This document shows, piece by piece, positions 21,280 to 30,625 of a stretch of DNA of 64,000 nucleotides (the first letter of the stretch is position 1; the number at the start of each line of letters is the position of its first letter). A program made the position numbers and the translations under genes. Source of the stretch: a virus. The stretch lies in the IMG/VR virus record IMGVR_UViG_3300032271_000682, positions 1 to 64,000 of that record; one strand, given 5' to 3'. The notes below the pieces were generated by a model. The model did no database searches. It saw nothing but the letters and a program-made list of their open reading frames with translations, and had not been told where the DNA came from.

Positions 21280-22212
21280 ATGACTTATGCACAATACGGA
21301 AGAATTCAAGCAACAGATTATAATAATTTTGTAAGTACTGGTACTCCAAACTTTAATAATATTTGGTCTACTGGATCAGGAAATAGTGGATACGGACAAT
21401 CATCATTATCAACGGTCTCATCTGGAGATCGTGTTACTGCCAATTCATGGAGTAATTTTGTTAATTTTACAGCCAATGTGGCTCTTCATCAAGGCTCTAG
21501 TATTACTGCAGTAACTCCTCCCCCAGCTGGAAATATTATTGCATTTATTTCAGCTCTTAGTACAAATTTAACAACAATCAATACAAATAGACTAAATGCT
21601 AATTTAGTAGGTACCGATATTTCAAATACCGCAACTAGAAGTACTTCATGGGGTACTGGCGTGGCATTGGCCAATGTTACTAGTACAGTAACTATAACTT
21701 TTGCTACAACGGCCGCCGCTAGATACTATTTTAATGCTGGTGGAACTATTAGAATTACATGTAGTAAAACTGGCGCTGCGTTGCCAGTAGATACTGCTTG
21801 GATTAATCTGTGTGCTGATATTGGAGCTATTGCTTTACCTGCAGTTTCAACCTCTCAAACAATTGCATCTCAGTCTTATACTGGATTAACTAAGATTGGT
21901 GGGGGCGGTACTGCTCCTATCACGTATGTAAGAAATGGATTTTATGATTTAACAGTTACTCCAACGGCATACTTTAAACAACTTAGTAACTATAGTGTAT
22001 ACACCGGCGATTATATACAAATGACATACAGTGTAAATACAGTTACACCTAATATTATAACAGTGGCAGTGCTATTTCACGATAGCGCAACATTTGGCAA
22101 CAATACTATAACAGGAAATTTAAGTGTAACAGCGGTTGCTCGTCAGCCAGAAAGTACTTATATTACTAGTACTTGGGGCACACCAACTGTTGCTGTAACA
22201 GCTCCAGCTTAA
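21280..22212 (+). CDS. Putative tail appendage protein, paralogue 2
   Basis: Paralogue of the preceding gene: the same start (MTYAQYGRIQATDYNNFVST), the same SGYGQSSLSTV and VALHQGSS blocks, the same ARYYFNAGGTIRITCSKTGA core and the same QPESTYITSTWGTP ending. The start lies 12 bp after the upstream stop, consistent with co-transcription. It is the last structural gene of the module; a hairpin follows before the accessory cluster. Divergence between the copies is substantial, so the duplication is not recent. A phage-particle surface role is inferred. Confidence 0.65.
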   Translation: MTYAQYGRIQATDYNNFVSTGTPNFNNIWSTGSGNSGYGQSSLSTVSSGDRVTANSWSNFVNFTANVALHQGSSITAVTPPPAGNIIAFISALSTNLTTINTNRLNANLVGTDISNTATRSTSWGTGVALANVTSTVTITFATTAAARYYFNAGGTIRITCSKTGAALPVDTAWINLCADIGAIALPAVSTSQTIASQSYTGLTKIGGGGTAPITYVRNGFYDLTVTPTAYFKQLSNYSVYTGDYIQMTYSVNTVTPNIITVAVLFHDSATFGNNTITGNLSVTAVARQPESTYITSTWGTPTVAVTAPA

Positions 22213-22225
22213 AAATTCATGATCA

Positions 22226-22248
22226 TACTACTTATTGAATAAGTAGTA
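22226..22248. repeat. Perfect inverted repeat between tail and accessory modules
   Basis: Two 11-base arms, TACTACTTATT and its exact complement, are separated by one base, giving a stable hairpin (practically about 9-10 bp with a 3-nt loop). It has no U-tract, so it is not a typical rho-independent terminator. It ends 2 bp before the ATG at 22251. It may act as an RNA processing site, attenuator or protein-binding palindrome. Confidence 0.6.
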
Positions 22249-22250
22249 CT

Positions 22251-22556
22251 ATGAATACAGAACTAATCAAGCAAACCACTAAAATTAAATACGATCACGG
22301 TGTGGCAAAAATATCGGCCAAAGAGAATCATCAAGCAAGACTCTTGCTGACTCAATCCGGCGGTACATTTCGTGTCACGCCTGAATTAATCTCATTTCTA
22401 TCCATCGATAAATCTGAAACTATCATACTCTTAGATATATACGACAACCCTATTAGAGTCAATCGTGAAAATTTATTCAGCGCAGCGATATTGCTATATG
22501 AAGAGGTCATGACCGATTGGTGGAACACTGTAAACAAAATCAACAATCAACGATGA
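22251..22556 (+). CDS. Conserved phage hypothetical protein (101 aa)
   Basis: Small mixed alpha/beta protein. The C-terminal half (FRVTPELISFLSIDKSETIILLDIYDNPIRVNRENL, ending EEVMTDWWNTV) resembles a small family of unknown function in T4-like cyanophages that ends in a Tyr/Met/Trp helix. It starts directly after a hairpin with no visible Shine-Dalgarno. It overlaps the next gene by ATGA, so translation of the glycosyltransferase cluster may be coupled to it. No function is claimed. Confidence 0.6.
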   Translation: MNTELIKQTTKIKYDHGVAKISAKENHQARLLLTQSGGTFRVTPELISFLSIDKSETIILLDIYDNPIRVNRENLFSAAILLYEEVMTDWWNTVNKINNQR

Positions 22557-23356
22557 AACAGGGTGTATTACTATTTGCCGTTGATACTAATACTGTGTCT
22601 TATACAAGTATTGCCAGTTACTGTGCTAAAAAAATCAAACAACATCTTAATTTAAGCGTGACATTGGTTACCGACAGTACTATTTTAAATCCAATATTTG
22701 ACAATGTCATTACAATAGATAAAGTTGATAGTCAAGAACGTTCTATATCTGGTGGAATTGAAACATGGCGTAATTTTAATAGATATCATGCCTACGAACT
22801 TAGTCCATATGATCAAACATTGTTGTTAGATTGTGATTACATATGTAATAGCACTCAGCTACTCAAATTATTTGATTTTAATCAGAATCTATTATGTCAT
22901 AAACGTAGAATGTATTTGGGTAGCTTAGATCCTACTCATGAAATTGAATTATTTGGAAACAATATTGAAATGTATTGGGCCACTGTAGTGTACTTTACTA
23001 AAAGTGACGAGAGCAAGTGTGTGTTTGAAATGATAAAAATGATTCAGCATAATTATGATCATTATGCCAAATTATATAGATTTAATCCAAATCCTTATCG
23101 TAATGACTATGCACTAAGTATTGCTCTAAATGCAGTATATGGACATGCTATACCAACGACAGTTGAAATACCATGGCGACTAACAAATGCTGAATTTAAT
23201 ACTAAAATAAAACAACTATCTGATAATAATTATGAATTGACATTCAACAAATATATTAATTCTCAGCAGAAAACTGTTAAAATTTCTACACACGATCAAG
23301 ATATACATTTTCTAAATAAATCAGACTTACTAACTATTATTGAGCAAAACAAATGA
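22553..23356 (+). CDS. GT-A-fold glycosyltransferase-like protein
   Basis: The protein opens MKQGVLLFAVDTNTVSYTS, followed by a Rossmann-type segment (LSVTLVTDS) and LSPYDQTLLLDCDYICN, in which DCD is a plausible metal-binding DxD motif. This layout is that of nucleotide-diphospho-sugar transferases; the acceptor is unknown. I chose ATG 22553, which forms an ATGA overlap with the upstream stop, over the in-frame ATG at 22517, which would extend 12 residues into the upstream gene. The next gene is a second, divergent member of the same kind. The cluster continues with radical SAM genes, so a shared modification pathway for a surface or virion polymer is possible. Confidence 0.65.
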   Translation: MKQGVLLFAVDTNTVSYTSIASYCAKKIKQHLNLSVTLVTDSTILNPIFDNVITIDKVDSQERSISGGIETWRNFNRYHAYELSPYDQTLLLDCDYICNSTQLLKLFDFNQNLLCHKRRMYLGSLDPTHEIELFGNNIEMYWATVVYFTKSDESKCVFEMIKMIQHNYDHYAKLYRFNPNPYRNDYALSIALNAVYGHAIPTTVEIPWRLTNAEFNTKIKQLSDNNYELTFNKYINSQQKTVKISTHDQDIHFLNKSDLLTIIEQNK

Positions 23357-24156
23357 CACAAGGATATCTGATTCAAGCAGTTAATACCGATGAAGTAGAC
23401 TATGTATGCTGTGCTCGTGTGCTAGCGCATTCAATTAGAGCAACTGAGGATACTAGACCCATTACGTTATTGACTAATCATAGTAACTATGAACGATTAG
23501 ATGTATTTGACAGTGTAATACTACTAGATTCTGATGTAGTTAATTCTCAAACATGTGGTTCATATAGTGATGACTGGCAAGTATATCACAAGTCTCCGTA
23601 TGATGAAACGTTTAAATTAGAAGCAGATATATTAGTAACTAGATCACTTGATAGTTGGTGGACGTTATGTCATGATAGAAATATTCATATAGCAACTGGA
23701 TGTAGAGATTATAAACAAAATATATCTAAATCTAGAGATTATAGACACACTAATGATAAGAACTTACTACCAGACTGCTATAACGGAATTACATATTTTA
23801 AAAAATGTCAGCTTAGTGAAACATTCTATTCAATAGTTAGAACTATATTTGCAAATTGGACTGAAATTAATAATGAACTCAAACATTCATCTATTCTAGA
23901 GTATGGAGACACTGACACTGTATATGCTATAGCAGCAACTTGTATTGGTATTGAACAGTGTACGCTTCCAAATAATATTATTCAATTTGTTCATATGAAG
24001 CAACGTATTAATAATACATTGAATGTAGATTGGACACAAGAATTAATATGGGAATACTTTAAGTCTGACTTTAGAATACATACTCGTAGTCAATTATATC
24101 CAGTTCATTACTATATTAAATCATTAGCAAAAAAATTGGAACAATATTATGTATAG
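23353..24156 (+). CDS. GT-A-like glycosyltransferase, second copy
   Basis: The 267-residue protein starts MTQGYLIQAVNTDEVDYVCCARVLAHSIR, a typical GT-A first strand and helix, then ITLLTNHS and FDSVILLDSD. SPYDETFKLEADILV follows, the position at which the upstream paralogue has SPYDQTLLLDCDY, so EAD replaces DCD at the metal site. The CYNGITYFKK segment matches acceptor-side strands of this superfamily. It overlaps the upstream stop by ATGA. The altered DxD could mean changed metal use or a structural rather than catalytic role. Cys content is higher than in its neighbours. Confidence 0.6.
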   Translation: MTQGYLIQAVNTDEVDYVCCARVLAHSIRATEDTRPITLLTNHSNYERLDVFDSVILLDSDVVNSQTCGSYSDDWQVYHKSPYDETFKLEADILVTRSLDSWWTLCHDRNIHIATGCRDYKQNISKSRDYRHTNDKNLLPDCYNGITYFKKCQLSETFYSIVRTIFANWTEINNELKHSSILEYGDTDTVYAIAATCIGIEQCTLPNNIIQFVHMKQRINNTLNVDWTQELIWEYFKSDFRIHTRSQLYPVHYYIKSLAKKLEQYYV

Positions 24157-24433
24157 ACTATATTATAACAGTGATGGGTCTCCAAAATATTACACAATGG
24201 AAGACTTAGAGGGTGAATACATTGAGGTTGATGAACAAACTTATCATGTGGGCAGATACGATGTTAAGATTGTCAATAAAAAATTAAAATCATTAAACGA
24301 AAATATTGTATCCAAGTATACAATAGTAAAGCAAAGAACATTATCTACCGTTTCATGTGATCCAACAGATATTTTACTAGTAGTTGATATATCTCAAGAT
24401 AATATATTATGGGACTACTTAGATAGCAACTAA
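24149..24433 (+). CDS. Hypothetical protein in glycosyltransferase cluster (94 aa)
   Basis: Overlaps the upstream glycosyltransferase by 8 bp. The sequence (MYRLYYNSDGSPKYYTMEDLEGEYIEVD...) is strand-rich with no recognisable motif, membrane segment or Cys pattern. The DGSPKYYTMEDLEGEYIEV part resembles small beta proteins found next to tail genes in marine phages, but I cannot name a family. Probably co-translated with its neighbours. Confidence 0.55.
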   Translation: MYRLYYNSDGSPKYYTMEDLEGEYIEVDEQTYHVGRYDVKIVNKKLKSLNENIVSKYTIVKQRTLSTVSCDPTDILLVVDISQDNILWDYLDSN

Positions 24434-24442
24434 ATATTCTAT

Positions 24443-25375
24443 ATGAATATTGAATACATAGATGTTGCTGATCTCGACACAATTTTTTTAACTTATGATG
24501 AACCAAAAAAAGAAGAATTTTGGGTCAGAATAAAAAACATGATTCCATGGGCAAAGCGTGTAGATAACGTATATGGAAGTGATGCTGCTCATAAAGCTGC
24601 CGCTGATCAATCCGAAACTGAGCGTTTTATACTAATTGACGGTGATAACATGCCAGATCAAAAGTTCTTTGATTTAACACTAGAGATCACTGATCAAAAT
24701 AAACATCATCAAATGCGTTGGCGTGCAAAGAATCACGTTAATGGATTATATTATGGAAATGGTGGCATATCTAGTTGGACAAAAACATACGTTCATAATA
24801 TGAAGACTCATGAAAACACCGATGGTAGCGACAAAACTAACATAGAGTTTTGTTTTGATCCAATGTATGTGCCAATGCATGATTCTTATAGTACTACATA
24901 CATTAATCACAGTCCAAAGCAAGCATGGCGTGCAGGATTTCGTGAGGGTGTTAAGATGTGTACTCGTGATGGAGTAATACCTAAAAATAGACAAGAATTC
25001 TTAACGTGGTTGTGGCCCAGTAATTTACAAAATTTGTCAATATGGCATAGTATGGGACGTGATGTTGAGAATGGATTTTGGGCTATATTAGGTGCTAGAC
25101 TAGGAACTCACTATCTAATGTTACACGAGGGCTGGGATCACACAGATGTTCGTGACTTCAACAAATTAGATGAATTATGGGAAAGACACAAAAACAATGA
25201 TGAACAAGTTGCTATTGATATTGCTAAAGATTTAAACAAATATCTCGGAACAAACATTGTTGAGTTTGATGAAAGACAAAGTAAATTTTTTAAAGATTAC
25301 ATTAGTAAAAATTGGCATAATATGGGACCAATGATTACAGAAATGTCAGTAGTTAGAGCAAGAGAAGGATGGTAA
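24443..25375 (+). CDS. GT-A-like domain protein (TYDEP family)
   Basis: The 310-residue protein begins with a strand, DTIFLTYDEPKKEEFW, then SDAAHKAAADQSETERFILIDGDNM, where DGDN is in the place of a DxD motif. NHVNGLYYGNGGISSW and a Trp-rich part (AWRAGFREGVKMC, FLTWLWPSN, VENGFWAILGAR) follow. The same order of motifs (IIFFSNNEPAAEENF, SQHAAANTSETSWYFLVNG, VNGLEYGHQAIV, WRTAFREVIKL, GEWSIKGAQ) forms residues about 789-990 of the 1012-residue protein at 32711, where the acidic motif is lost (LVNGK). A nucleotide-sugar-binding role is inferred. CTAAATATT lies 4 bp before the ATG. Confidence 0.6.
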   Translation: MNIEYIDVADLDTIFLTYDEPKKEEFWVRIKNMIPWAKRVDNVYGSDAAHKAAADQSETERFILIDGDNMPDQKFFDLTLEITDQNKHHQMRWRAKNHVNGLYYGNGGISSWTKTYVHNMKTHENTDGSDKTNIEFCFDPMYVPMHDSYSTTYINHSPKQAWRAGFREGVKMCTRDGVIPKNRQEFLTWLWPSNLQNLSIWHSMGRDVENGFWAILGARLGTHYLMLHEGWDHTDVRDFNKLDELWERHKNNDEQVAIDIAKDLNKYLGTNIVEFDERQSKFFKDYISKNWHNMGPMITEMSVVRAREGW

Positions 25376-26670
25376 TGATAGATAACAATAATAAAAGTTT
25401 TTGTGCAGTTCCGTTTGTAAGTACAATGGTCAACACAGATACAACAATTAGATACTGCTGTATGGTTCGAGGAACACATAATAAATTAAAAAAAGAGGAC
25501 GGCACATTCTATTCTTGTAAGGATAATTTTATAACCGACTCTTGGAATAGTTCAGACATGAGAACAATCAGATTGAATATGATTGATGGCAATAAAATAG
25601 AAGGGTGTACGGTATGTTATGATCAAGAATCCAACGGCAGAACTTCTAATCGTGAACATGCTAATCGTGAATGGTCATGGCGTTTAGGTCAAGAACATAT
25701 GAATGATCTTATTACACAAGCAATTGACAACAATGGTCACTTAGATAGTGATCCAGTATATTTGGATTTACGTCTTGGCAATCTGTGCAATCTAAAATGT
25801 CGTATGTGCAACCCATGGAATTCTAGTCAGATCGTTAAAGAACACGTTGAACTAGCAGAGAAAAATCCTGAGTATAATGAAGTATGGCGCAAAACATTTG
25901 GTAAATTTCCTATCACAGTAATGGATGATCAACAATGGTTTGATCATGACATCTTGTGGGATCAAGTTATTTCCTTAATCCCTACCTTAAAAAAAGTCTA
26001 CATGACCGGCGGTGAACCTACACTTATCAAAAACAACATCAAGTTTATGCAACGTTGCATTGACGCTGGTCGTACAGATATTGTATTGTTCTTTAATACC
26101 AACTGCACAAACATAAACAAAAAGTTTTTAGAATTGATCTCACAATTCAAACAAGTAAACATAAATGCGAGTATGGATGGTATTGGTGTTGTCAATGAAT
26201 ATATACGTGCGCCGAGTGATTGGAAATTAATCAGTGAGAATATTGAGAAGCTAGCTCAAATGCCCAATATCAATCTGGGAGTTACTCCCACAATTCAAGT
26301 GTACAATGTATTCGACATTGTGAATATGTTAAACTGGGTAGATGAACTGAATATTCGTCACGGTAAACAAATCTTTATCGACTTCTTGGTCAATCATCAC
26401 CCACATCATCTTGCTGTGCGAATACTAGATGATGAGATGCGAGGAGCTGCATTGGATATGATATCGGGCTATATGGCAGTGACAAAGATCCAGCCTTCAA
26501 CACAAACATTTAACTCGCTTAAAGGCATCATTGGTTTACTACAGCAGCCGCGAGTTGATGACTGGGAAGAACAATTACATCGATTTAAAGTCTACACCAA
26601 TGCATTGGATGTAGAACGTGGGCAATCTATTACTAATATTGATCAACGACTGGCGGTCTTATGTCACTAA
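25375..26670 (+). CDS. Radical SAM protein with accessory Cys region (1 of 3)
   Basis: The core cluster motif is CNLKCRMC (CxxxCxxC) within LDLRLGNLCNLKCRMCNPW, followed by GGEPTLIKN (the GGE motif that binds the SAM amino group). An N-terminal module with SFCAVPF and IRYCCMV, then CTVCYDQE, looks like a Cys-rich auxiliary-cluster region placed before the barrel, as in phage 'twitch-type' radical SAM proteins. The start is at the TAATG overlap (25375); an ATG two codons earlier is also in frame. It likely uses SAM to make a 5'-deoxyadenosyl radical; the substrate is unknown. It overlaps the next, homologous gene by 10 bp. Confidence 0.8.
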   Translation: MIDNNNKSFCAVPFVSTMVNTDTTIRYCCMVRGTHNKLKKEDGTFYSCKDNFITDSWNSSDMRTIRLNMIDGNKIEGCTVCYDQESNGRTSNREHANREWSWRLGQEHMNDLITQAIDNNGHLDSDPVYLDLRLGNLCNLKCRMCNPWNSSQIVKEHVELAEKNPEYNEVWRKTFGKFPITVMDDQQWFDHDILWDQVISLIPTLKKVYMTGGEPTLIKNNIKFMQRCIDAGRTDIVLFFNTNCTNINKKFLELISQFKQVNINASMDGIGVVNEYIRAPSDWKLISENIEKLAQMPNINLGVTPTIQVYNVFDIVNMLNWVDELNIRHGKQIFIDFLVNHHPHHLAVRILDDEMRGAALDMISGYMAVTKIQPSTQTFNSLKGIIGLLQQPRVDDWEEQLHRFKVYTNALDVERGQSITNIDQRLAVLCH

Positions 26671-27926
26671 ACTCAAAGAAAAACTTCTGTATTCAACCGT
26701 GGATACACTTGGCTAGTTACAATGATGGAAGTGTACCGCTATGTTGCATTGCTGAACCTGAGTATGATCTAAATCTGAACAGACAAACCCCAGTTCAAAT
26801 ATGGAACAGCTCACAGTTTAAAGCTGCAAGACTACAGATTATGAAGGGCGAACGACTATCACAGTGTTCAAGTTGCTGGAAAGAAGAAGATAGCGGAATA
26901 AGAAGCCACAGACAAATTGAAAACTTTATGTGGGAAAAAAAGTTTGGTCTAGAACATCTAGAAGAACTAGTCAATAAGACACACGAAGATGGAACAGTTG
27001 ATCACAAACCTATGACTCTTGATCTACGTTTGTCTAATCTATGTAATCTACAATGTGTGATGTGTCGTCCGCGTGATAGTAGCAAATGGCTAGCAGATAG
27101 CAAAAAGTTAAGTGAAAGTTTAGTTAGTGTGCATGCCAAGAATGACTGGCAACACAAAGCTAACAGTATCTCTAATACAGATATGTTTGACTGGTTTGAA
27201 CGTCTAGAAACACAAGAAGCTCTAGAAGAATTCTTAGGCGATATCAGACACATTATTTTTGGTGGTGGTGAGCCACTGCTTATCAAAGAGCACGACAGAT
27301 TTATCAGAAGATTGGTAGAATCAGGAAACTCTAGACGCATATCATTACGTTATCACACTAACGGAACTCAATTGAATGAAGAGATTATTGAATTATGGAG
27401 TCATTTTGAGCAAGTAGAATTGATGATCAGTCTAGATGATTGGGGACAGCGTAATGAGTATGTCAGATACCCTGCCAAGTGGGCAACAATTAAAAAGAAT
27501 CTAGACAGATTGGATACAACTCCTGACAACATTGTTGTCAATATGTTAGCCAGTATACATGCTATGAATATATATAATTTACCTGAGTTTGCAATGCTGA
27601 TGATACACAGTGAATGGAAAAAGATTTGTGTTCGTAACGACAAGATGTTCAATGTGGGTACTGTTCACTGGCCACGATACATGAGTACTAAAGTATTACC
27701 ACAAGATGTTAAGAATACAATCTTAAATTACTGGAATTTATTCACGGAATTAAATAAGCATCAGTACTGGGTGAATCGTGTAAAGCCTCAATTGGATTTT
27801 ATGATGAGCGGTGATGAGTCTAGATTGTATACTGATCTACTAGACTATATTGAAAAGCTAGACGCAATTAGACCTATTAAATTTACTGATGTATACAGTG
27901 ACTACTACAAAATATTAACAGAGTAA
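26661..27926 (+). CDS. Radical SAM protein (2 of 3)
   Basis: Paralogue of the upstream gene with the same architecture: N-terminal KNFCIQPWIHLA...VPLCCIAEPE and CSSCWKEED, then LDLRLSNLCNLQCVMCRPRDSS (CxxxCxxC) and a FGGGEPLLIKEHD GGE motif. The Arg/Trp-rich helices after the first Cys pairs (SHRQIENFMWEKKFG) correspond to the NREHANREWSWRLG stretch of its partner. Two adjacent copies with distinct sequence suggest successive steps or a heterodimer. The stop is followed 3 bp later by the next gene. Confidence 0.8.
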   Translation: MSLNSKKNFCIQPWIHLASYNDGSVPLCCIAEPEYDLNLNRQTPVQIWNSSQFKAARLQIMKGERLSQCSSCWKEEDSGIRSHRQIENFMWEKKFGLEHLEELVNKTHEDGTVDHKPMTLDLRLSNLCNLQCVMCRPRDSSKWLADSKKLSESLVSVHAKNDWQHKANSISNTDMFDWFERLETQEALEEFLGDIRHIIFGGGEPLLIKEHDRFIRRLVESGNSRRISLRYHTNGTQLNEEIIELWSHFEQVELMISLDDWGQRNEYVRYPAKWATIKKNLDRLDTTPDNIVVNMLASIHAMNIYNLPEFAMLMIHSEWKKICVRNDKMFNVGTVHWPRYMSTKVLPQDVKNTILNYWNLFTELNKHQYWVNRVKPQLDFMMSGDESRLYTDLLDYIEKLDAIRPIKFTDVYSDYYKILTE

Positions 27927-27929
27927 TCT

Positions 27930-28874
27930 ATGACAACTTTACAACTACATTTTTTAGACAATTTAGACAAAAAGCACATTATAAATTTTTTTATCTATAA
28001 TAGTAATCTGGCCAAACGCTGGATTGAGCTTACAAAAAAGAATCAAGCTATACCAGAAAAGAGTATTTCTGCTAAGTTTTCAAATGTAAGCCCAACTCAA
28101 ATAGCTAGTGTTAGAAAAAGATTGATTGACTGTATTACTCGAATAAATGAAGTGTACGATGAGCAACTTCCTCTTTATTCGGACGTTGAAACTCTACGTA
28201 CTTCGGAGTTGAACTATCTACATGAACAATTTGAACTTTATGGTGACAGATATGAAAAACTCATGGCAGAAAAAACATACTGGACTCAAGAACTTCACGA
28301 GAATTTCTTACAACTAAATGAATTGATTCATCTACACGAAGATGTTAATCTCAGCGCATCACAGAAATTTCCATCAATGTCGTTACTATATGATTATTAT
28401 CTACAGGGATTACATGAGCCTATACTAGAGTCAGATAAAATATGGTTAAGCAATCAATTTGATTGGGGTCAAGTATATCTAGGATACAACACATTAGGCA
28501 AAGATTGGATGAAAGTCATGGCAGATAACGACTTAGCAGTAATTGAGCGTGAACAAGTTCGACCACAACGACGATTTGCAGCAGAGACCTGGATCAACTT
28601 TGGTCCATATAGTGGAGACTATGCTCTGACTATATTTGAACGTTGGTTAAATGATCTTCCAGAGAGTATACGAAGCAAAGTTCCTGTTGATAATTTAAAT
28701 ACTATGACTCTTGGAAGATTCAAAATAGGACAAGTTATCATTGATGATTACTTTTTAAAATATAATTCAGACCGCGCTCAGTGGAAAATTTTCAACAGTC
28801 AAGCTAAACTAGACTGGAACATTAATGTGTTTAGTACTTTTGTAAAATTAATAGATGTAAGATTTTATGACTAA
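27930..28874 (+). CDS. Hypothetical protein between radical SAM genes (314 aa)
   Basis: Mostly helical N-terminal half (residues 1-160, with HIINFFIYNSNLAKRWIELTKK and a long charged helix around ELNYLHEQFELYGDRYEKL), then a more compact part with LSNQFDWGQVYLGYNTLGKDWMKVM and RRFAAETWINFGPYS. No metal-binding or nucleotide motif is evident. It sits between two radical SAM genes and overlaps the next one by 8 bp, so it may be the substrate-binding partner or substrate carrier of the pathway. Unrecognised family. Confidence 0.6.
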   Translation: MTTLQLHFLDNLDKKHIINFFIYNSNLAKRWIELTKKNQAIPEKSISAKFSNVSPTQIASVRKRLIDCITRINEVYDEQLPLYSDVETLRTSELNYLHEQFELYGDRYEKLMAEKTYWTQELHENFLQLNELIHLHEDVNLSASQKFPSMSLLYDYYLQGLHEPILESDKIWLSNQFDWGQVYLGYNTLGKDWMKVMADNDLAVIEREQVRPQRRFAAETWINFGPYSGDYALTIFERWLNDLPESIRSKVPVDNLNTMTLGRFKIGQVIIDDYFLKYNSDRAQWKIFNSQAKLDWNINVFSTFVKLIDVRFYD

Positions 28875-29955
28875 GCAAATAATTAGCATCAAACGAAAAT
28901 CTAATGTATGTCAACTAACATGGATACTAAACAACATCTGTACTAATCATTGCGATTATTGTCCTCCTACTCTACACAGCGGAACAAATCATCATTATGA
29001 TTGGGTTATAGCCAAAAATTTTGTAGATCGCTTGATGAATAGATACTCTCAAATACATTGCACGATTAGTGGAGGAGAACCTACTTTATCTCCTCATTTT
29101 CCGGAATTAGTAAAGATGTTTCATGATCGTGGACATACCGTGGGTATTACCTCTAATGGTGCTCGTACAGTTAGATACTGGGAAGAAGTAGCACCACTTT
29201 TGTCCTACATCTGTTTTTCATATCACCCTAGTTTTCACGATAAAGAATTTTTAGACAAAGCAATAGCTGCCGCCAAACATACACAAGTAACTGTACGAGT
29301 TATGATGGACAGTCGTCACTGGGCTCGCTCAGTTGAAATGTTCAATGAATGCTATAATAATCCTGTCTTGTGTGTAGAGGCTGTTAAAATATTGGCAGAA
29401 ACATCGATGCGTAGTGGAGTTGGAGAAGACTACAGTACTGAGCAACTTGAATGGATATCTAGTCAACGATTGAAATTTTCAACGTTGCGTCAGTATAAAG
29501 ATAATCCAAACTGGAAACAAGCTGAGATTGACGCAGTGGGTTATTATGATGATGGCTCAGTCGATTCTAGTATAGACACTAATTACTTAGTGTCTACTGG
29601 TCAAACTGATTTTCGTGGATGGGCATGCAACATAGGATTAGAAAGTTTATTTGTACACTGGGATGGATTTGTAAAGAAGGGTAATTGTATGCAGGGCGGT
29701 AACTTATTTCATCTTAATGATCATGAACAACATGAATTACCATCTACTGGAGAAATTTGTTTACAGAATCTATGTAGTTGTGGAACGGATGTACTAATCA
29801 CCAAAGCGGCAATGTTAGATAAAGAACATCCATATATTGTACAAAATCAGTATGTCAGACCAGTACTCAACAATGAACAATACAAGCAAATGTTCTACGA
29901 TAAAAATGAAAAAGTGATAGGAGCAAAAGTAATTAGGATAGTGAAAGATGAATGA
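28867..29955 (+). CDS. Radical SAM protein with SPASM-like C-terminus (3 of 3)
   Basis: The cluster motif is CTNHCDYC in WILNNICTNHCDYCPP, followed by CTISGGEPTLSPHFPEL and GITSNGART, a classical radical SAM barrel. The last third carries further Cys residues (WACNIGLES, KKGNCMQGG, GEICLQNLCSCG) resembling a SPASM-type auxiliary cluster, as in peptide-modifying maturases. It differs from the other two by having its barrel at the N-terminus. It overlaps the 2OG-oxygenase gene by 8 bp, so the two are probably made together and may act on one substrate. Confidence 0.8.
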   Translation: MTKQIISIKRKSNVCQLTWILNNICTNHCDYCPPTLHSGTNHHYDWVIAKNFVDRLMNRYSQIHCTISGGEPTLSPHFPELVKMFHDRGHTVGITSNGARTVRYWEEVAPLLSYICFSYHPSFHDKEFLDKAIAAAKHTQVTVRVMMDSRHWARSVEMFNECYNNPVLCVEAVKILAETSMRSGVGEDYSTEQLEWISSQRLKFSTLRQYKDNPNWKQAEIDAVGYYDDGSVDSSIDTNYLVSTGQTDFRGWACNIGLESLFVHWDGFVKKGNCMQGGNLFHLNDHEQHELPSTGEICLQNLCSCGTDVLITKAAMLDKEHPYIVQNQYVRPVLNNEQYKQMFYDKNEKVIGAKVIRIVKDE

Positions 29956-30625
29956 AGCACTATTAGAATTTATAAGAGTAAACACAAAAAATCAATGGCA
30001 CCCAATAATTTTACCACAAGATTTATGGAAGAGTAACTGGCCATGGGCTCCTATAATACCAAATGAGTCTATTACATCAGTGATATTAGAAGAACTAGCA
30101 GCAGTTGATCATCTATTTGTAGATCATCGTGCTAACGACAAGATCAATAGTTATGGTCACGAAGGTTGGGCCGCGCTTACACTACATGGAATTAATTACG
30201 ATAAGACAGAGAACTATGATCGGTATGGATTTAAGACCGAGCAAGAGGCAGATTATCACTGGACTTCTGTGTGTGATCAATTATCTGATACTGTAGAGTT
30301 AATAAAACGTTTGCCATTCACTAATTGGGGGCGTGTGCGTATTATGAGACTAGCACCTAATGGTTACATTATGCCACATACAGACGGCACAGGAAGGATA
30401 TTTGGACCATGTAACTTTGCTCTGACTAACCCAGAGGGATGTGAGTTTGTATTTGAAGATCACGGTCGAGTACCATTTGAACAGGGTCGTGGGTTTATGC
30501 TTGACTTAGGAATTAAACATGCTGTATACAACAATTCAGATGAATACAGATATCATGTTATAATACATGGCAAACCATATTCAGACATAAATTCCATAGT
30601 AAAACAATCAATTGAAAAATTATGA
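29948..30625 (+). CDS. Aspartyl/asparaginyl beta-hydroxylase-like 2OG-Fe(II) oxygenase
   Basis: The 225-residue protein has RIMRLAPNGYIMPHTDGTGR with the HxD iron ligands (His about 143, Asp about 145), then NFALTNPEGCEFVFEDHG, and LGIKHAVYNNSDEYRYHVIIHG with the distal His (about 191) and an Arg for 2-oxoglutarate. These features match the Asp/Asn hydroxylase family, which hydroxylates Asp or Asn side chains in proteins. It overlaps both neighbours by a few bases. The context of radical SAM and glycosyltransferase genes suggests protein or small-molecule decoration during infection. Confidence 0.78.
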   Translation: MNEALLEFIRVNTKNQWHPIILPQDLWKSNWPWAPIIPNESITSVILEELAAVDHLFVDHRANDKINSYGHEGWAALTLHGINYDKTENYDRYGFKTEQEADYHWTSVCDQLSDTVELIKRLPFTNWGRVRIMRLAPNGYIMPHTDGTGRIFGPCNFALTNPEGCEFVFEDHGRVPFEQGRGFMLDLGIKHAVYNNSDEYRYHVIIHGKPYSDINSIVKQSIEKL

